Assembly (NCBI GenBank): GCA_963169765.1 | Contig: CAUJEN010000073.1 | Span: forward strand, 11,271 to 75,270 | DNA: 64,000 nucleotides | Direction: 5' to 3' | DNA from: QWHO01 sp021404945 | Lineage (GTDB): Bacteria > Vulcanimicrobiota > Xenobia > Xenobiales > QWHO01 | Shown here: in pieces, positions 1-8,019 of the stretch | How positions within the stretch are numbered: position 1 is the first letter of the stretch | How the letters are laid out: each line of letters starts with the position of its first letter | Made by a program: the position numbers and the translations under genes | Notes under the pieces: model-generated | The model's database searches: none | Told to the model about the DNA's origin: nothing | Seen by the model: only the letters and a program-made list of their open reading frames with translations

Positions 1-1
1 G

Positions 2-2221
2 TTCACCGACGACCTCTGCCTGCCCCGCATGCTGCACTGCAAGATCCTGCGCTCTCCCCACGCTCACGCCCGCATCCTGGCGGTGGACGCGAGCCGGGCC
101 CTGGCCCTGGAGGGCGTCCTGGCGGTGGTGACCGGCCAGGACTTCCCGATCTCCTACGGCATCCTGCCCTGGACGCGAGACGAGCACGCCCTCTGTCTGG
201 AGAAGGCCCGTTACGTGGGAGACGCGGTGGCAGCCGTGGCGGCGGTGGACGAAGAGACGGCCAACCTCGCGCTCGACCTCGTCAAGGTGGACTACGAGGT
301 CCTGCCCGCGGTCCTCGACCCTCGCCAGGCGCTGGAGAGCACCGCGGTGCGGATCCACGATAAGGGCAACCTGTCCAAGGAGGTGGAGCTCGAGTTCGGG
401 GAGGTGGCCTCGTGCCTGGCCCGGGCCGACCTGGTGGTGGAGGGCGATTACTCCTTTCATGGCAGCACCCACGCTCCCCTCGAGCCCCACTGCGCCCTGG
501 CCCACTATGATGCCGGCGGGCTGCTGACCGTCTGGTCGGCCACCCAGGTGCCCCACTACCTGCACCGAGAGCTGGCCCGCGTGCTGGAGCAGCCAACCAA
601 CCGGATCAGAGTGATCGCCACCAACGTGGGAGGCGCGTTCGGGGGCAAGAGTGAGCCCTTTGATCTGGAGTTCGTTGTGGCCCGGCTGTCCATGCTCACC
701 GGCCGGCCTGTGAAGTGTCTCTACACCCGCGAAGAGGTCTTCCTGGCCCACCGCGGACGGCATCCGTGCCAGATGACCATGCGGCTGGGCTTGAGCCAGG
801 ACGGCCGCATCCTGGGCCTGGACGCGCGCAGCCTGCTGGATGGCGGGGCATACTCTTCCTTCGGCCTGGTCACCACCTATTACACCGGGCAGTTGCTGGG
901 CTCTCCCTACAAGATGGAGAGCTACCGTTTCCACTCTACCCGGGTCTATACCAACAAGCCCGCCTGCGGGCCCAAGCGCGGGCACGGCTCGGTGCAGCCG
1001 CGCTTTGCCCTGGAGGTCCAGCTCGACAAGGCGGCCCGGGCCCTGGGCCTGGACCCCATCGAGCTGCGCCGGCGCAACTTCATTGGGGCCGATGCCCGCA
1101 CGATCAACGAGTTCCAGCTCGGCTCCAACGGCTTTCTGGAGTGCCTCGAGCGCGTGGAGCAGGCCTCGCTCTGGAAGCAGCGCTATGGCAAGCTTCCTCC
1201 CGGCCGCGGGCTGGGGGTGGCCGGCAGCACCTACATCTCCGGCACCAACTATTGCATCTACCCCAGCGAGCTGCCCCAGTCCGGGGTGCAGATCTGTCTT
1301 GATCGTTCCGGTCGCGTGCGCCTGTTCGCGGGCGTCTCGGATATCGGGCAGGGAGCGGCCACGGTGCTGGCCGTGGTGGCCTGCCAGGAGCTGGGGGTAG
1401 AGTTGGAGGACGTGCGCGTGGTCACGGCCGATACCGATCTGTGCCCGGTCGACCTGGGAGCCTATTCCTCCAGGGTCACCCTGATGGCCGGCCAGGCCTG
1501 CTTGATGGCCGCTCGTGACCTGGGCAGCAAGGTGCGCCGGGTGGTGGCTGAGCGGTGGCAATGCTCGCCGGCCCAGGTGGTGCTGGCCGGCCGGCGAGCC
1601 CAGCGCCTGGACGACCCGGATACCTTCATGAGCATCCAGGAGGCCTTCGTGCTGGCCGAGGAGGCACTGGGAACGATGGGCAGCGTGGGTCACTACCAGA
1701 GCCCCCGCAGCGGGGTTCATGGAGACTATCGCGGGGCTACCATCGGGGCCTCCCCGGCCTACTCCTACACAGCCCACGTGGCCGAGGTCGAGGTGGACCG
1801 GGAAACCGGTCAGGTCCACCTGCTCCAGATCTGGGCCGCCCACGACTGCGGCAAAGCGCTCTCGCCGGTCCTGGTGGAAGGGCAGATCGAAGGCTCGGTC
1901 TACATGGGGGCGGCGGAAGCGCTGTTCGAGCACCACCAGGTGGACGAGCGGGGTCTTCTGACCGCGAGCTCGCTGCTCGATTACCGCCTGCCCACCTCGC
2001 TGGACGTGCCCGCGATCCAGGCTCTGATCGTGGAGCACCCCGATCCGCGTGGCCCCTACGGGGCTAAGGAGGCGGGCGAAGGGCCCCTGCACCCGGCCCT
2101 GCCGGCCATCGCCAACGCTGTATTTGATGCCGTGGGGGTGCGCATCGACCAGCTTCCGATCACTCCCGAGAAGGTCCTGGCAGCGCTCAAGGGCCAGTCC
2201 CAGGAGGCCGCGCGGTGCTGA
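2..2221 (+). CDS. hcrA: 4-hydroxybenzoyl-CoA reductase-type molybdopterin subunit (alpha), 5' truncated
   Basis: Large molybdenum-cofactor subunit of the xanthine dehydrogenase family. The frame is open to the window edge (FTDDLCLPRM precedes the first internal ATG at 29), so the true start lies upstream. Family hallmarks: LRSPHAHARI near the N-terminus, LEPHCALA, the Moco loop GGAFGGK about 200 residues in, and GAKEAGEG near the C-terminus, whose Glu is the conserved catalytic base of the family. The stop overlaps the GTG start of the next gene. That partner carries the extra FeS loop known from 4-hydroxybenzoyl-CoA reductase, which reductively removes the para-hydroxyl of 4-hydroxybenzoyl-CoA, so the same subgroup is inferred here. 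The 2Fe-2S gamma subunit is not in the window and may lie upstream. The substrate is not proven. Confidence 0.85.
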   Translation, partial: FTDDLCLPRMLHCKILRSPHAHARILAVDASRALALEGVLAVVTGQDFPISYGILPWTRDEHALCLEKARYVGDAVAAVAAVDEETANLALDLVKVDYEVLPAVLDPRQALESTAVRIHDKGNLSKEVELEFGEVASCLARADLVVEGDYSFHGSTHAPLEPHCALAHYDAGGLLTVWSATQVPHYLHRELARVLEQPTNRIRVIATNVGGAFGGKSEPFDLEFVVARLSMLTGRPVKCLYTREEVFLAHRGRHPCQMTMRLGLSQDGRILGLDARSLLDGGAYSSFGLVTTYYTGQLLGSPYKMESYRFHSTRVYTNKPACGPKRGHGSVQPRFALEVQLDKAARALGLDPIELRRRNFIGADARTINEFQLGSNGFLECLERVEQASLWKQRYGKLPPGRGLGVAGSTYISGTNYCIYPSELPQSGVQICLDRSGRVRLFAGVSDIGQGAATVLAVVACQELGVELEDVRVVTADTDLCPVDLGAYSSRVTLMAGQACLMAARDLGSKVRRVVAERWQCSPAQVVLAGRRAQRLDDPDTFMSIQEAFVLAEEALGTMGSVGHYQSPRSGVHGDYRGATIGASPAYSYTAHVAEVEVDRETGQVHLLQIWAAHDCGKALSPVLVEGQIEGSVYMGAAEALFEHHQVDERGLLTASSLLDYRLPTSLDVPAIQALIVEHPDPRGPYGAKEAGEGPLHPALPAIANAVFDAVGVRIDQLPITPEKVLAALKGQSQEAARC

Positions 2222-3180
2222 GAATCCCCGCCCTGCAGGTGCTCTCTCCCACGAGCTGGGACGAGGCCGCCCAACTTCTGAGCCGCCACCCCGAGGCCAG
2301 GGTCCTGGCGGGGGGCACCGACATGCTCCCGGCACTCAAGACCGGACAGGTCAAGACACCCACCCTGATCAGTGTGAGTCGGCTGCCCGGTTTCTCGGGG
2401 ATCGAGCTGACCACGGGCGGTCTGCGAATTGCAGCGGGCACTCCCCTGGCCGATCTGGCCCGAAGCCCCCTGGTTCCGACAGCGCTGGCCGTGGCCGCCG
2501 GCCTGGTAGCCGGCCCGCAGATCCGTCGCACGGCCACCCTGGGCGGCAACCTCTGTCTGGATACCCGCTGCCGCTACGTCAACCAGAGCCCGCTCTACCG
2601 ACAGTCTCTGGGAGGATGTCTCAAGTCTCACGGGGACACCTGTCATGTGGTCGCGGGAGGCACGAGCTGCGTGGCCGCCCTTTCGGCCGACACCGTCCCC
2701 GTGCTGGTGGCGCTGGAAGCCGAGCTCGACCTGGTTGGACCGGCCGGAGCCAGGGGATTGGCCCTGTCCGAGCTCTACAATTCAGATGGACGCCAGCACC
2801 TGAGCCTGCGGCCAGGCGAGCTCTTGCGCTCGGTGCGCCTGCCCCGGCTGGAGGCCTCGACCCGGGTGGTCTACCGCAAGTGGCGACCTCGCCACAGCCT
2901 CGACTTCCCGCTCGTCTCCCTGGCCCTTCGGCTCGACCTGGATCCGCCCTGCGTGCGGGACGGACAGCTGGTGGTCGGGGTGCTGGGCCCGCGTCCCCGG
3001 GTGCTGCCCCTCACCCGGCTGGCGGGAAGGCCCCTCGACCGCGAGCTGGCCGAAGAGATCGGGCGACTGGCCGGCAGCTGCCGGCCCCTGGCCAATGTCC
3101 CCTACGATGAGGCCTATCGCAGACAGCGACTCGAGGTAGAAGCGCGTCGAGCCGCCCTGGAGATCGAGAGACTCTCGTGA
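2215..3180 (+). CDS. hcrB: 4-hydroxybenzoyl-CoA reductase-type FAD subunit (beta) with extra 4Fe-4S loop
   Basis: FAD-binding subunit of a molybdenum hydroxylase, 321 aa, GTG start overlapping the alpha stop by 7 bp. FAD motifs are LAGGTDMLP (about 31-39) and TLGGNLCLDTRC (about 108-119). Between them and the rest of the domain sits an insertion with Cys119, Cys135, Cys143 and Cys152. As recalled, Thauera HcrB binds its 4Fe-4S cluster with Cys122, 138, 146 and 155; the spacing (16, 8, 9) is identical here. Ordinary xanthine dehydrogenase FAD subunits lack this loop. The cluster allows electrons to run from low-potential donors to the Mo site, so a reductase rather than an oxidase is inferred. 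Confidence 0.88.
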   Translation: MLRIPALQVLSPTSWDEAAQLLSRHPEARVLAGGTDMLPALKTGQVKTPTLISVSRLPGFSGIELTTGGLRIAAGTPLADLARSPLVPTALAVAAGLVAGPQIRRTATLGGNLCLDTRCRYVNQSPLYRQSLGGCLKSHGDTCHVVAGGTSCVAALSADTVPVLVALEAELDLVGPAGARGLALSELYNSDGRQHLSLRPGELLRSVRLPRLEASTRVVYRKWRPRHSLDFPLVSLALRLDLDPPCVRDGQLVVGVLGPRPRVLPLTRLAGRPLDRELAEEIGRLAGSCRPLANVPYDEAYRRQRLEVEARRAALEIERLS

Positions 3181-3280
3181 GCGAGATCTTGCCTTTTCGC
3201 GTTCAGACCGACCGCAGAGAGCGACTTGAGGCGCGAGCGCGTCGGGAGAGGGAGAGACTGTCATGAGCGATCTCTTGCAC
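3117..3280 (+). repeat. Imperfect tandem duplication at the hcrB/LeuA-like junction
   Basis: About 3119-3192 (last codons of the beta subunit plus its stop) and 3214-3280 (leader and first codons of the next gene) share the order CAGA-AGCGACT-GAGG, GCGCGTCG, GAGAGACT, TGAGCGA. The second copy has lost about 8 bp and carries the ATGA start of the downstream gene. No other feature is visible in the 82-bp gap. Confidence 0.6.
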
Positions 3281-4486
3281 GACTGGAACAGCCCCGCGCC
3301 CGGCCGGGTCTTCACCCTGCTCGACGAGACCCTGCGCGATGGGATTCAGTCTCCTTCGGTGCGCAATCCGGAGATCGAGCAAAAGCTCGAGCTGCTTCAC
3401 TGCATGGAAGCCTGCGGCATTCAGCACGTGGATGTGGGGCTGCCCGGCGCGGGCGAGCAGGCCGTGGCGGATGTGACCCGGTTGGTCGAGGAGATCCGCA
3501 ACCAGCGCCTCCAGATCCACCCCAATTGCGCGGCCCGCACTCACCCTCACGATATCCGAGCGGTGCTGCAGATCGCCCAGAAGACGGGTCACAGCATCGA
3601 GGTGTGCGCCTTTCTGGGTAGCTCTCCCATGCGCCGCTTGATCGAAGGGTGGAGCCTGGAGCAGCTCGAGCGCTTCGTGGCCGAATCCATCGAGATGGTG
3701 GTGGCCCACGATCTACCGGCCAGTTTCGTCACCGAGGATACCATCCGCACCGACCCCTCCACTCTCCGCAGGCTCTTCCGCGTGGCGGTCGACGCCGGCG
3801 CGAGCCGCCTGGTGCTGACCGACACCGTCGGCCACGCCACGCCTTCAGGCCTGGCCAACCTGGTCCAGTTCACCCGAGGTCTGCTGCGAGACTGGCAAGC
3901 CGAGTCTGTCCAGCTGGACTGGCACGGGCATAACGACCGGGGGCTGTCCCTGGCGCTCTGCCTGAGCGCGCTCGAGGAAGGGGTGGACCGCCTGCACGGG
4001 ACCTGCCTGGGTGTGGGCGAGCGAGTCGGCAATGCCCCCATCGACCTTCTGATCCTGAATCTGCGCCTGCTGGGCCTGTGGGGAAGAGACCTTCGCGCCC
4101 TGCGCGAGTATGTGGAGAAGGCCAGCCGCTACTACGCCGTTCCCATCGGCTGCAATTACCCGGCCTTCGGACGCGACGCTTTCCGCACCAGCACAGGCGT
4201 CCACGCCGCCGCCATCCTCAAAGCATTGAAATCGGGGCGACCAGAGTTGGCCGACCGCATTTACTCCTCGGTTCCCGCCTCCGAGCTCGGCCGCAGTCAA
4301 CAAGTCGAGGTGGGCTATTACAGTGGCCGCGCCAATGCGCAGATCTGGCTGACCGAGCACGGCCTGGAGTGTGACGAGGAGCGCATGCAGGCCATCCTCG
4401 AGCTGGCCAAGGGCAGTCGGCACACCCTTCCCGAGAAAGAGATCGTCGAGCACCTCCACAGGTTGGGCCTGGGAGCTCCGGCTTGA
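3263..4486 (+). CDS. 2-isopropylmalate/homocitrate synthase-like condensing enzyme
   Basis: DRE-TIM metallolyase (HMGL-like) of 407 aa, a family that joins acetyl-CoA to 2-oxoacids. The catalytic DETLRDG motif is at about 21-27, the metal-binding HGHND lies mid-protein, GVGERVGNAPID follows, and a lid-type FRTSTGVHAAA segment comes next. It ends at about 400 residues, too short for the allosteric C-terminal domain of standard LeuA, so it resembles homocitrate synthase/NifV or short LeuA-like paralogues. It follows the reductase subunits by 82 bp and overlaps the next gene by 4 bp. A role with the upstream reductase is only suggested by position; the acceptor oxoacid cannot be read from sequence. 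Confidence 0.8.
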   Translation: MSDLLHDWNSPAPGRVFTLLDETLRDGIQSPSVRNPEIEQKLELLHCMEACGIQHVDVGLPGAGEQAVADVTRLVEEIRNQRLQIHPNCAARTHPHDIRAVLQIAQKTGHSIEVCAFLGSSPMRRLIEGWSLEQLERFVAESIEMVVAHDLPASFVTEDTIRTDPSTLRRLFRVAVDAGASRLVLTDTVGHATPSGLANLVQFTRGLLRDWQAESVQLDWHGHNDRGLSLALCLSALEEGVDRLHGTCLGVGERVGNAPIDLLILNLRLLGLWGRDLRALREYVEKASRYYAVPIGCNYPAFGRDAFRTSTGVHAAAILKALKSGRPELADRIYSSVPASELGRSQQVEVGYYSGRANAQIWLTEHGLECDEERMQAILELAKGSRHTLPEKEIVEHLHRLGLGAPA

Positions 4487-5121
4487 AGCCTCGCTATCGC
4501 GGCTGGATCCACCAGCAGGCCAGCTACTGGTCCGTGGCGGCCGGTGCTGTGCTCGTCTGGCTGGCGCCTACCCCTCGAGCCGCCCTGGCTGCCGCCATCT
4601 ACTCGCTGGCCCTGGTCGCCATGCTGACCGTGAGCGCCCTCTACCACCGCAGGAACTGGAGCCCACGCTTGCGCGAGCGCATGCGCAGCCTCGACCACGC
4701 CACCATCTTCGTGCTCATCGCCGGCAGTTACACCCCCTTCTGCCTGCTCGCCCTGCGCGGAGAAGACGGCCACCGGCTGTTGCTCATCGCCTGGGTGGGA
4801 GCGGCCGCTGGCATCGCTCAGTCGATCTTCTGGGTGAGGGCGCCCCGAGCGCTGACCGCCTGTCTTTACCTTGCCCTGGGCTGGTTGGTGACCCCCTATC
4901 TTCCTTCGCTGGCCAGATCTCTGGGCGCGCTGGGACTGAGCTTGCTGGCCACGGCCGGTTTATTCTTCACGGTGGGGGCGATCATCTACGTGATCCGACG
5001 CCCCGACCCGGCTCCCGCCACCTTCGGCTACCACGAGGTGTTCCACTCGCTGATCACCGCCGCTTGCGGCTTCAAGTTCGCCGCGGTGGCGCTGCTGGTT
5101 ACCCGGCACGCATTCCCTTGA
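4483..5121 (+). CDS. Hemolysin III / PAQR-family integral membrane protein
   Basis: 212 aa with about seven hydrophobic helices. The TTG start overlaps the previous stop (TTGA). PAQR/TrhA hallmarks are present: SALYHR, LDHATIFVLIAGSYTPF, and the C-terminal GYHEVFHS, which supply the conserved His/Asp set thought to bind zinc. Bacterial members are inner-membrane proteins linked to membrane homeostasis; the old hemolysin name reflects heterologous activity. No context ties it to the upstream genes beyond translational coupling. Confidence 0.85.
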   Translation: MKPRYRGWIHQQASYWSVAAGAVLVWLAPTPRAALAAAIYSLALVAMLTVSALYHRRNWSPRLRERMRSLDHATIFVLIAGSYTPFCLLALRGEDGHRLLLIAWVGAAAGIAQSIFWVRAPRALTACLYLALGWLVTPYLPSLARSLGALGLSLLATAGLFFTVGAIIYVIRRPDPAPATFGYHEVFHSLITAACGFKFAAVALLVTRHAFP

Positions 5122-5167
5122 CTCAGGTCAATGTCTCCGGACGGCCCCCGGTGCTAAGGTGTGCGAG

Positions 5168-5806
5168 ATGAAGCTTTACACGCACCCTCCCTCCCCCAAC
5201 TGCATCAAGGTGATGGCCGTGGCCAACCAGTTGGGGCTGACGCTCGAGCAGGTGTCGATGGATCCGGCCGACTGCAAGAAGCCCGACTATCTGGCCAGGA
5301 ACCCGAACGGGAAGGTGCCCACGCTGCAAGACGACGATTATATTTTGTGGGAATCCAACGCCATCATGGTCTACCTGGCCCAGAAGGTTCGGGGCCATTC
5401 CCTGCTGCCCCGCACCGCCCGCAACAAGGCCGAGCTTTGGCGCTGGATGAGCTGGAGCATGGGTCACTGGAATCCCGCCACCCGAACATTCCTGTATGAG
5501 CGCATGGTCCGACCGATGATCATGGGCCAGGCCACCGATGAAGAAGCTCTGAAGCGAGCCGAGGCGGCCTTCCACCCGCTGGCCGCCCTTCTGGACCGGC
5601 ATCTGGCCGACAAAACCTTCGTCCTGGGCCCCAAGCTGAGCCTGGCAGACTTTGCGCTGGGCGCCAACCTCGTCTACTCCGGGATGGCCGGCATTCCGCT
5701 GGAGCCCTACCCCGGCATTCGTGCCTGGTATGACCGGATCGCCGCCCTGCCGAGTTGGCAGGAAGCTATTCCCGAGATGGTCCCAGCTGAAGTCAAAGCC
5801 CGCTGA
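5168..5806 (+). CDS. Glutathione S-transferase family protein
   Basis: 212 aa from the ATG at 5168, preferred to an in-frame GTG at 5159 because AAGG lies 8 bp upstream of it. The N-terminal thioredoxin-like domain starts KLYTHPPSPNCIKV and has the glutathione-site pattern NPNGKVPTL followed by LWESNAIMVYLA (Glu-Ser). The all-helical C-terminal domain has the folding motif SLADFALGANL. Such enzymes conjugate or reduce with glutathione-like thiols in the cytosol. It ends 3 bp before the amine oxidase gene, so the two are probably co-transcribed. Confidence 0.9.
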   Translation: MKLYTHPPSPNCIKVMAVANQLGLTLEQVSMDPADCKKPDYLARNPNGKVPTLQDDDYILWESNAIMVYLAQKVRGHSLLPRTARNKAELWRWMSWSMGHWNPATRTFLYERMVRPMIMGQATDEEALKRAEAAFHPLAALLDRHLADKTFVLGPKLSLADFALGANLVYSGMAGIPLEPYPGIRAWYDRIAALPSWQEAIPEMVPAEVKAR

Positions 5807-5809
5807 GCC

Positions 5810-7036
5810 ATGCAGGTCGGCATCATCGGGGCCGGAATGGCTGGCTGCGCGGCCGCCCGCCGCCTCGTCCAGGGCGGCGCCCAGGTAACCGTCCTGGAGG
5901 CGCGCGACCGACCCGGCGGGCGCATCTGGACCGACCGGAGCCTGGGCTGCCCCATCGACCTGGGGGCTGCCTGGTTGCATGGAGCCGAGGCCAATCCCCT
6001 GAGCGCCCGCGCGCGCAGCCTGGAGCACCTCGACAGCGACGTGCTCAACAACCTCTTCTTCAACCCTCTGGGCGAGCCCCTCACGATGGAGCTGAGTCGC
6101 CAGGTGCAGGAAGCGGGGCTGGATCTGGCTGCCCAGGCCATGGACCTGGCCTCGCGCAGTCCCGAGCCGCTTTCCATGGCCGAGGCCATGGGCCGGGTCT
6201 TTCTCGAGTCGGGTGACCCGGGGCCCTGGCGGGCCCGTGTGCGCAGCCTGCCCATCGCCGACATGACCGCCTTCGCGGCCCGCCCGGACGCGCTCTCGGG
6301 GCCGCCCCTGGAAGGCCTGGATCGATTCCTCCCTGGGGGTCTGGATCAGATGCTGGATTGGAGATCGTGCAACCTGCTCCTGTCCACCCCTGTCCACCGG
6401 CTGACCTGGACAGACTCGAAGGTCGAGGCGGCCACCTCGCGGGGCTCGTTCCGCTTCGACCGGGTCATCCTGACTCTGCCTCTGGGAGTTCTTCAGGGCG
6501 AGCGGGTCCAGTTCGACCCTCCCCTGCCCGACTGGAAGAAAGACGCCATCCGGGCCCTGGGTACCGAGGTTCTCAACAAGGTTGCCCTGCGCTTCGATCA
6601 GGCGGTCTGGCCACTCGAGCCCGACTTCCTCAGCCTCAACCAGCCGGACGGGGAGACGGACGTCTTCTTCAACGGCCACAAGGCCCTGGGACAGCCGGTG
6701 CTGGTAGGCTTCGTGGTGGGCCAGCGAGCCAGAGCCTTCGAGTCAGCGGGGAGCGAGAAGACCGTGGAGTGCCAGCTTGCAAGCCTGCGCCGCGCCTTCC
6801 CCGGGCTGGGCCGACCGCAGGCCGTGCTGGTCAGCTCGTGGGGCTCCGATCCCTACAGCCTGGGCGCGTACTGCCTGAGACCCCCGGGCGTCGAAGGCGA
6901 AGCGCACGACCTCCTGGCCAGGCCGGTCGGGCCCCTGGGCTTTGCCGGCGAGGCGACCAGCAGAGCCTATCCGGGCACGCTGCTGGGGGCCTGGTTGAGC
7001 GGTCGGCGCGAAGCCGATCGGCTCGTTTCGCCCTGA
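5810..7036 (+). CDS. FAD-dependent amine oxidase
   Basis: 408 aa flavin monoamine/polyamine oxidase family protein. The N-terminal Rossmann motif GIIGAGMAG and EARDRPGGRIWT bind FAD; LGAAWLHG follows; the C-terminal FAGEATS and PGTLLGAWLSG close the FAD site. The enzyme oxidises amines to imines with release of hydrogen peroxide. There is no signal peptide, so it is cytosolic. It begins 3 bp after the glutathione transferase. It is shorter than eukaryotic oxidases and lacks a recognisable covalent-flavin Cys. Confidence 0.88.
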   Translation: MQVGIIGAGMAGCAAARRLVQGGAQVTVLEARDRPGGRIWTDRSLGCPIDLGAAWLHGAEANPLSARARSLEHLDSDVLNNLFFNPLGEPLTMELSRQVQEAGLDLAAQAMDLASRSPEPLSMAEAMGRVFLESGDPGPWRARVRSLPIADMTAFAARPDALSGPPLEGLDRFLPGGLDQMLDWRSCNLLLSTPVHRLTWTDSKVEAATSRGSFRFDRVILTLPLGVLQGERVQFDPPLPDWKKDAIRALGTEVLNKVALRFDQAVWPLEPDFLSLNQPDGETDVFFNGHKALGQPVLVGFVVGQRARAFESAGSEKTVECQLASLRRAFPGLGRPQAVLVSSWGSDPYSLGAYCLRPPGVEGEAHDLLARPVGPLGFAGEATSRAYPGTLLGAWLSGRREADRLVSP

Positions 7037-7100
7037 CCGCTCAACAGATTTTTTTCTGGCTGCCAGGAACTTTCTGGGCAGCCCGGAAGTCGGGGATACT

Positions 7101-7433
7101 GTGAAGCGAACCCTGTGGATCTGGCTGGCTTTGATGTTGCTGGCGCTGCCCGGCTCCTCTGCCCCCTGTGGCGACGAGCCCGCCGCCGGCTGCTGCTGCG
7201 CCGACCCGGCCCAGGTGGTTTGCTGCTGCGAGCCCGAATCGGGTCCGTCGCAGTCTCCGGCTCCCCCCGCCGCAGCCAGCCCTGAATGCGCGCTGAGCTC
7301 GAGCGGAGAGCGAGCCATCGCCCCTCCCGCCCCGGCCCCGCTGCTCGCTTATCAGGTCGCTCGACCCGAGCCCCGACGGGCCGACTGGGGCTCTCCTCAA
7401 AGCGCAGAGCGCGCTCCCCCTCGCTGCGCCTGA
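7101..7433 (+). CDS. Small secreted Cys-rich protein
   Basis: 110 aa from a GTG start. A hydrophobic signal peptide (MKRTLWIWLALMLLALPG) is followed by a Cys cluster (PCG, GCCCADP, VCCCEPE) and then a Pro/Ala/Arg-rich tail with one more Cys. No family is recognised. It is the first of three consecutive exported Cys-rich proteins, which suggests a shared extracellular or periplasmic metal- or redox-related role. No convincing ribosome-binding site precedes it. Confidence 0.55.
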   Translation: MKRTLWIWLALMLLALPGSSAPCGDEPAAGCCCADPAQVVCCCEPESGPSQSPAPPAAASPECALSSSGERAIAPPAPAPLLAYQVARPEPRRADWGSPQSAERAPPRCA

Positions 7434-7490
7434 GCCTCGCGGCTCACGCGGTGACTTGAAACTATATCAAGAGATGGGAGACTATTCATC

Positions 7491-7904
7491 ATGCGTTTTC
7501 TGAAACTGTCTTTGCTGGCCGTGGTGGCCAGCATCCTGAGCCTGGGGACCGCTATGGCCGCCAGCAACTGCTGCCCGAACGGTGCTTGCTGTGTTCCGGG
7601 CGCTGCCTGCTGTGAATCGAAAGATTCCAAAGCGGCTGACTGCTGCCCCAACGGTCCCTGCTGCGCCACCGGCGAGAGCTGCTGCACGGCCAGGGCTCAG
7701 TCCGCCTCGCAAACGGCTGACTGCTGCCCCGACGGTCCCTGCTGCGCCACCGGCGAGAGCTGCTGCGCGGCCAAGGCTCAGCCCGCCTCGCAAACGGCTG
7801 ACTGCTGCCCCGACGGTCCGTGCTGCGCCACCGGCGAGAGCTGCTGCGAGAACAGCCAGGCTGTTGCTCTCCCGGCCCAGCTGGCGAGCTGCTGCGGCCA
7901 GTAA
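7491..7904 (+). CDS. Secreted repeat protein with only CC cysteine pairs
   Basis: 137 aa. A signal peptide ends at about AMA-23. The mature part has four repeats of pattern CCP(N/D)G(A/P)CC-x-x-G-x-x-CC at about 27-41, 51-65 and two later copies, plus a terminal CC. All 26 Cys occur as 13 CC pairs. The last three repeats are near identical and spaced 27 residues apart. The high, regular Cys density recalls metallothionein or a disulfide-rod protein, but no family is recognised. A GAGATGGGAG sequence precedes the ATG and a strong terminator follows, so it is probably a single-gene transcript. Confidence 0.75.
   Translation: MRFLKLSLLAVVASILSLGTAMAASNCCPNGACCVPGAACCESKDSKAADCCPNGPCCATGESCCTARAQSASQTADCCPDGPCCATGESCCAAKAQPASQTADCCPDGPCCATGESCCENSQAVALPAQLASCCGQ
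7635..7877 (+). repeat. Three direct 81-bp coding repeats
   Basis: Units begin at 7635, 7716 and 7797 with GCTGACTGCTGCCCC and continue through the CCATGESCC coding stretch. The period of 81 bp keeps the frame (27 codons). The near identity suggests recent unit duplication inside the Cys-rich gene. Confidence 0.8.
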
Positions 7905-7914
7905 ATAGCCTGGG

Positions 7915-7949
7915 AAAGGGCGCCAGCCTTCAGGGTTGGCGCCCTTTTT
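7915..7949 (+). terminator. Rho-independent terminator
   Basis: Arms GGGCGCCAGCC (7918-7928) and GGTTGGCGCCC (7934-7944) pair with one G-U, loop TTCAG, extended by AAA/TTT, followed by a run of five T (7945-7949). It ends the Cys-rich repeat gene. Confidence 0.9.
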
Positions 7950-8019
7950 CATGGCGAAGGGTTTGCCTCCCCTCCCCTAGAACCCAATTCACGCAAGAAT
8001 GGAAAGGAGCCCCTGAACA

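Noticed and set aside
5123..6679. 518-codon open frame on the minus strand
   Set aside because: Opposite to the glutathione transferase and amine oxidase genes, whose motifs and start sites are clear.
7635..7877. Possible CRISPR or satellite array
   Set aside because: 81-bp units are coding, in frame and without spacers.
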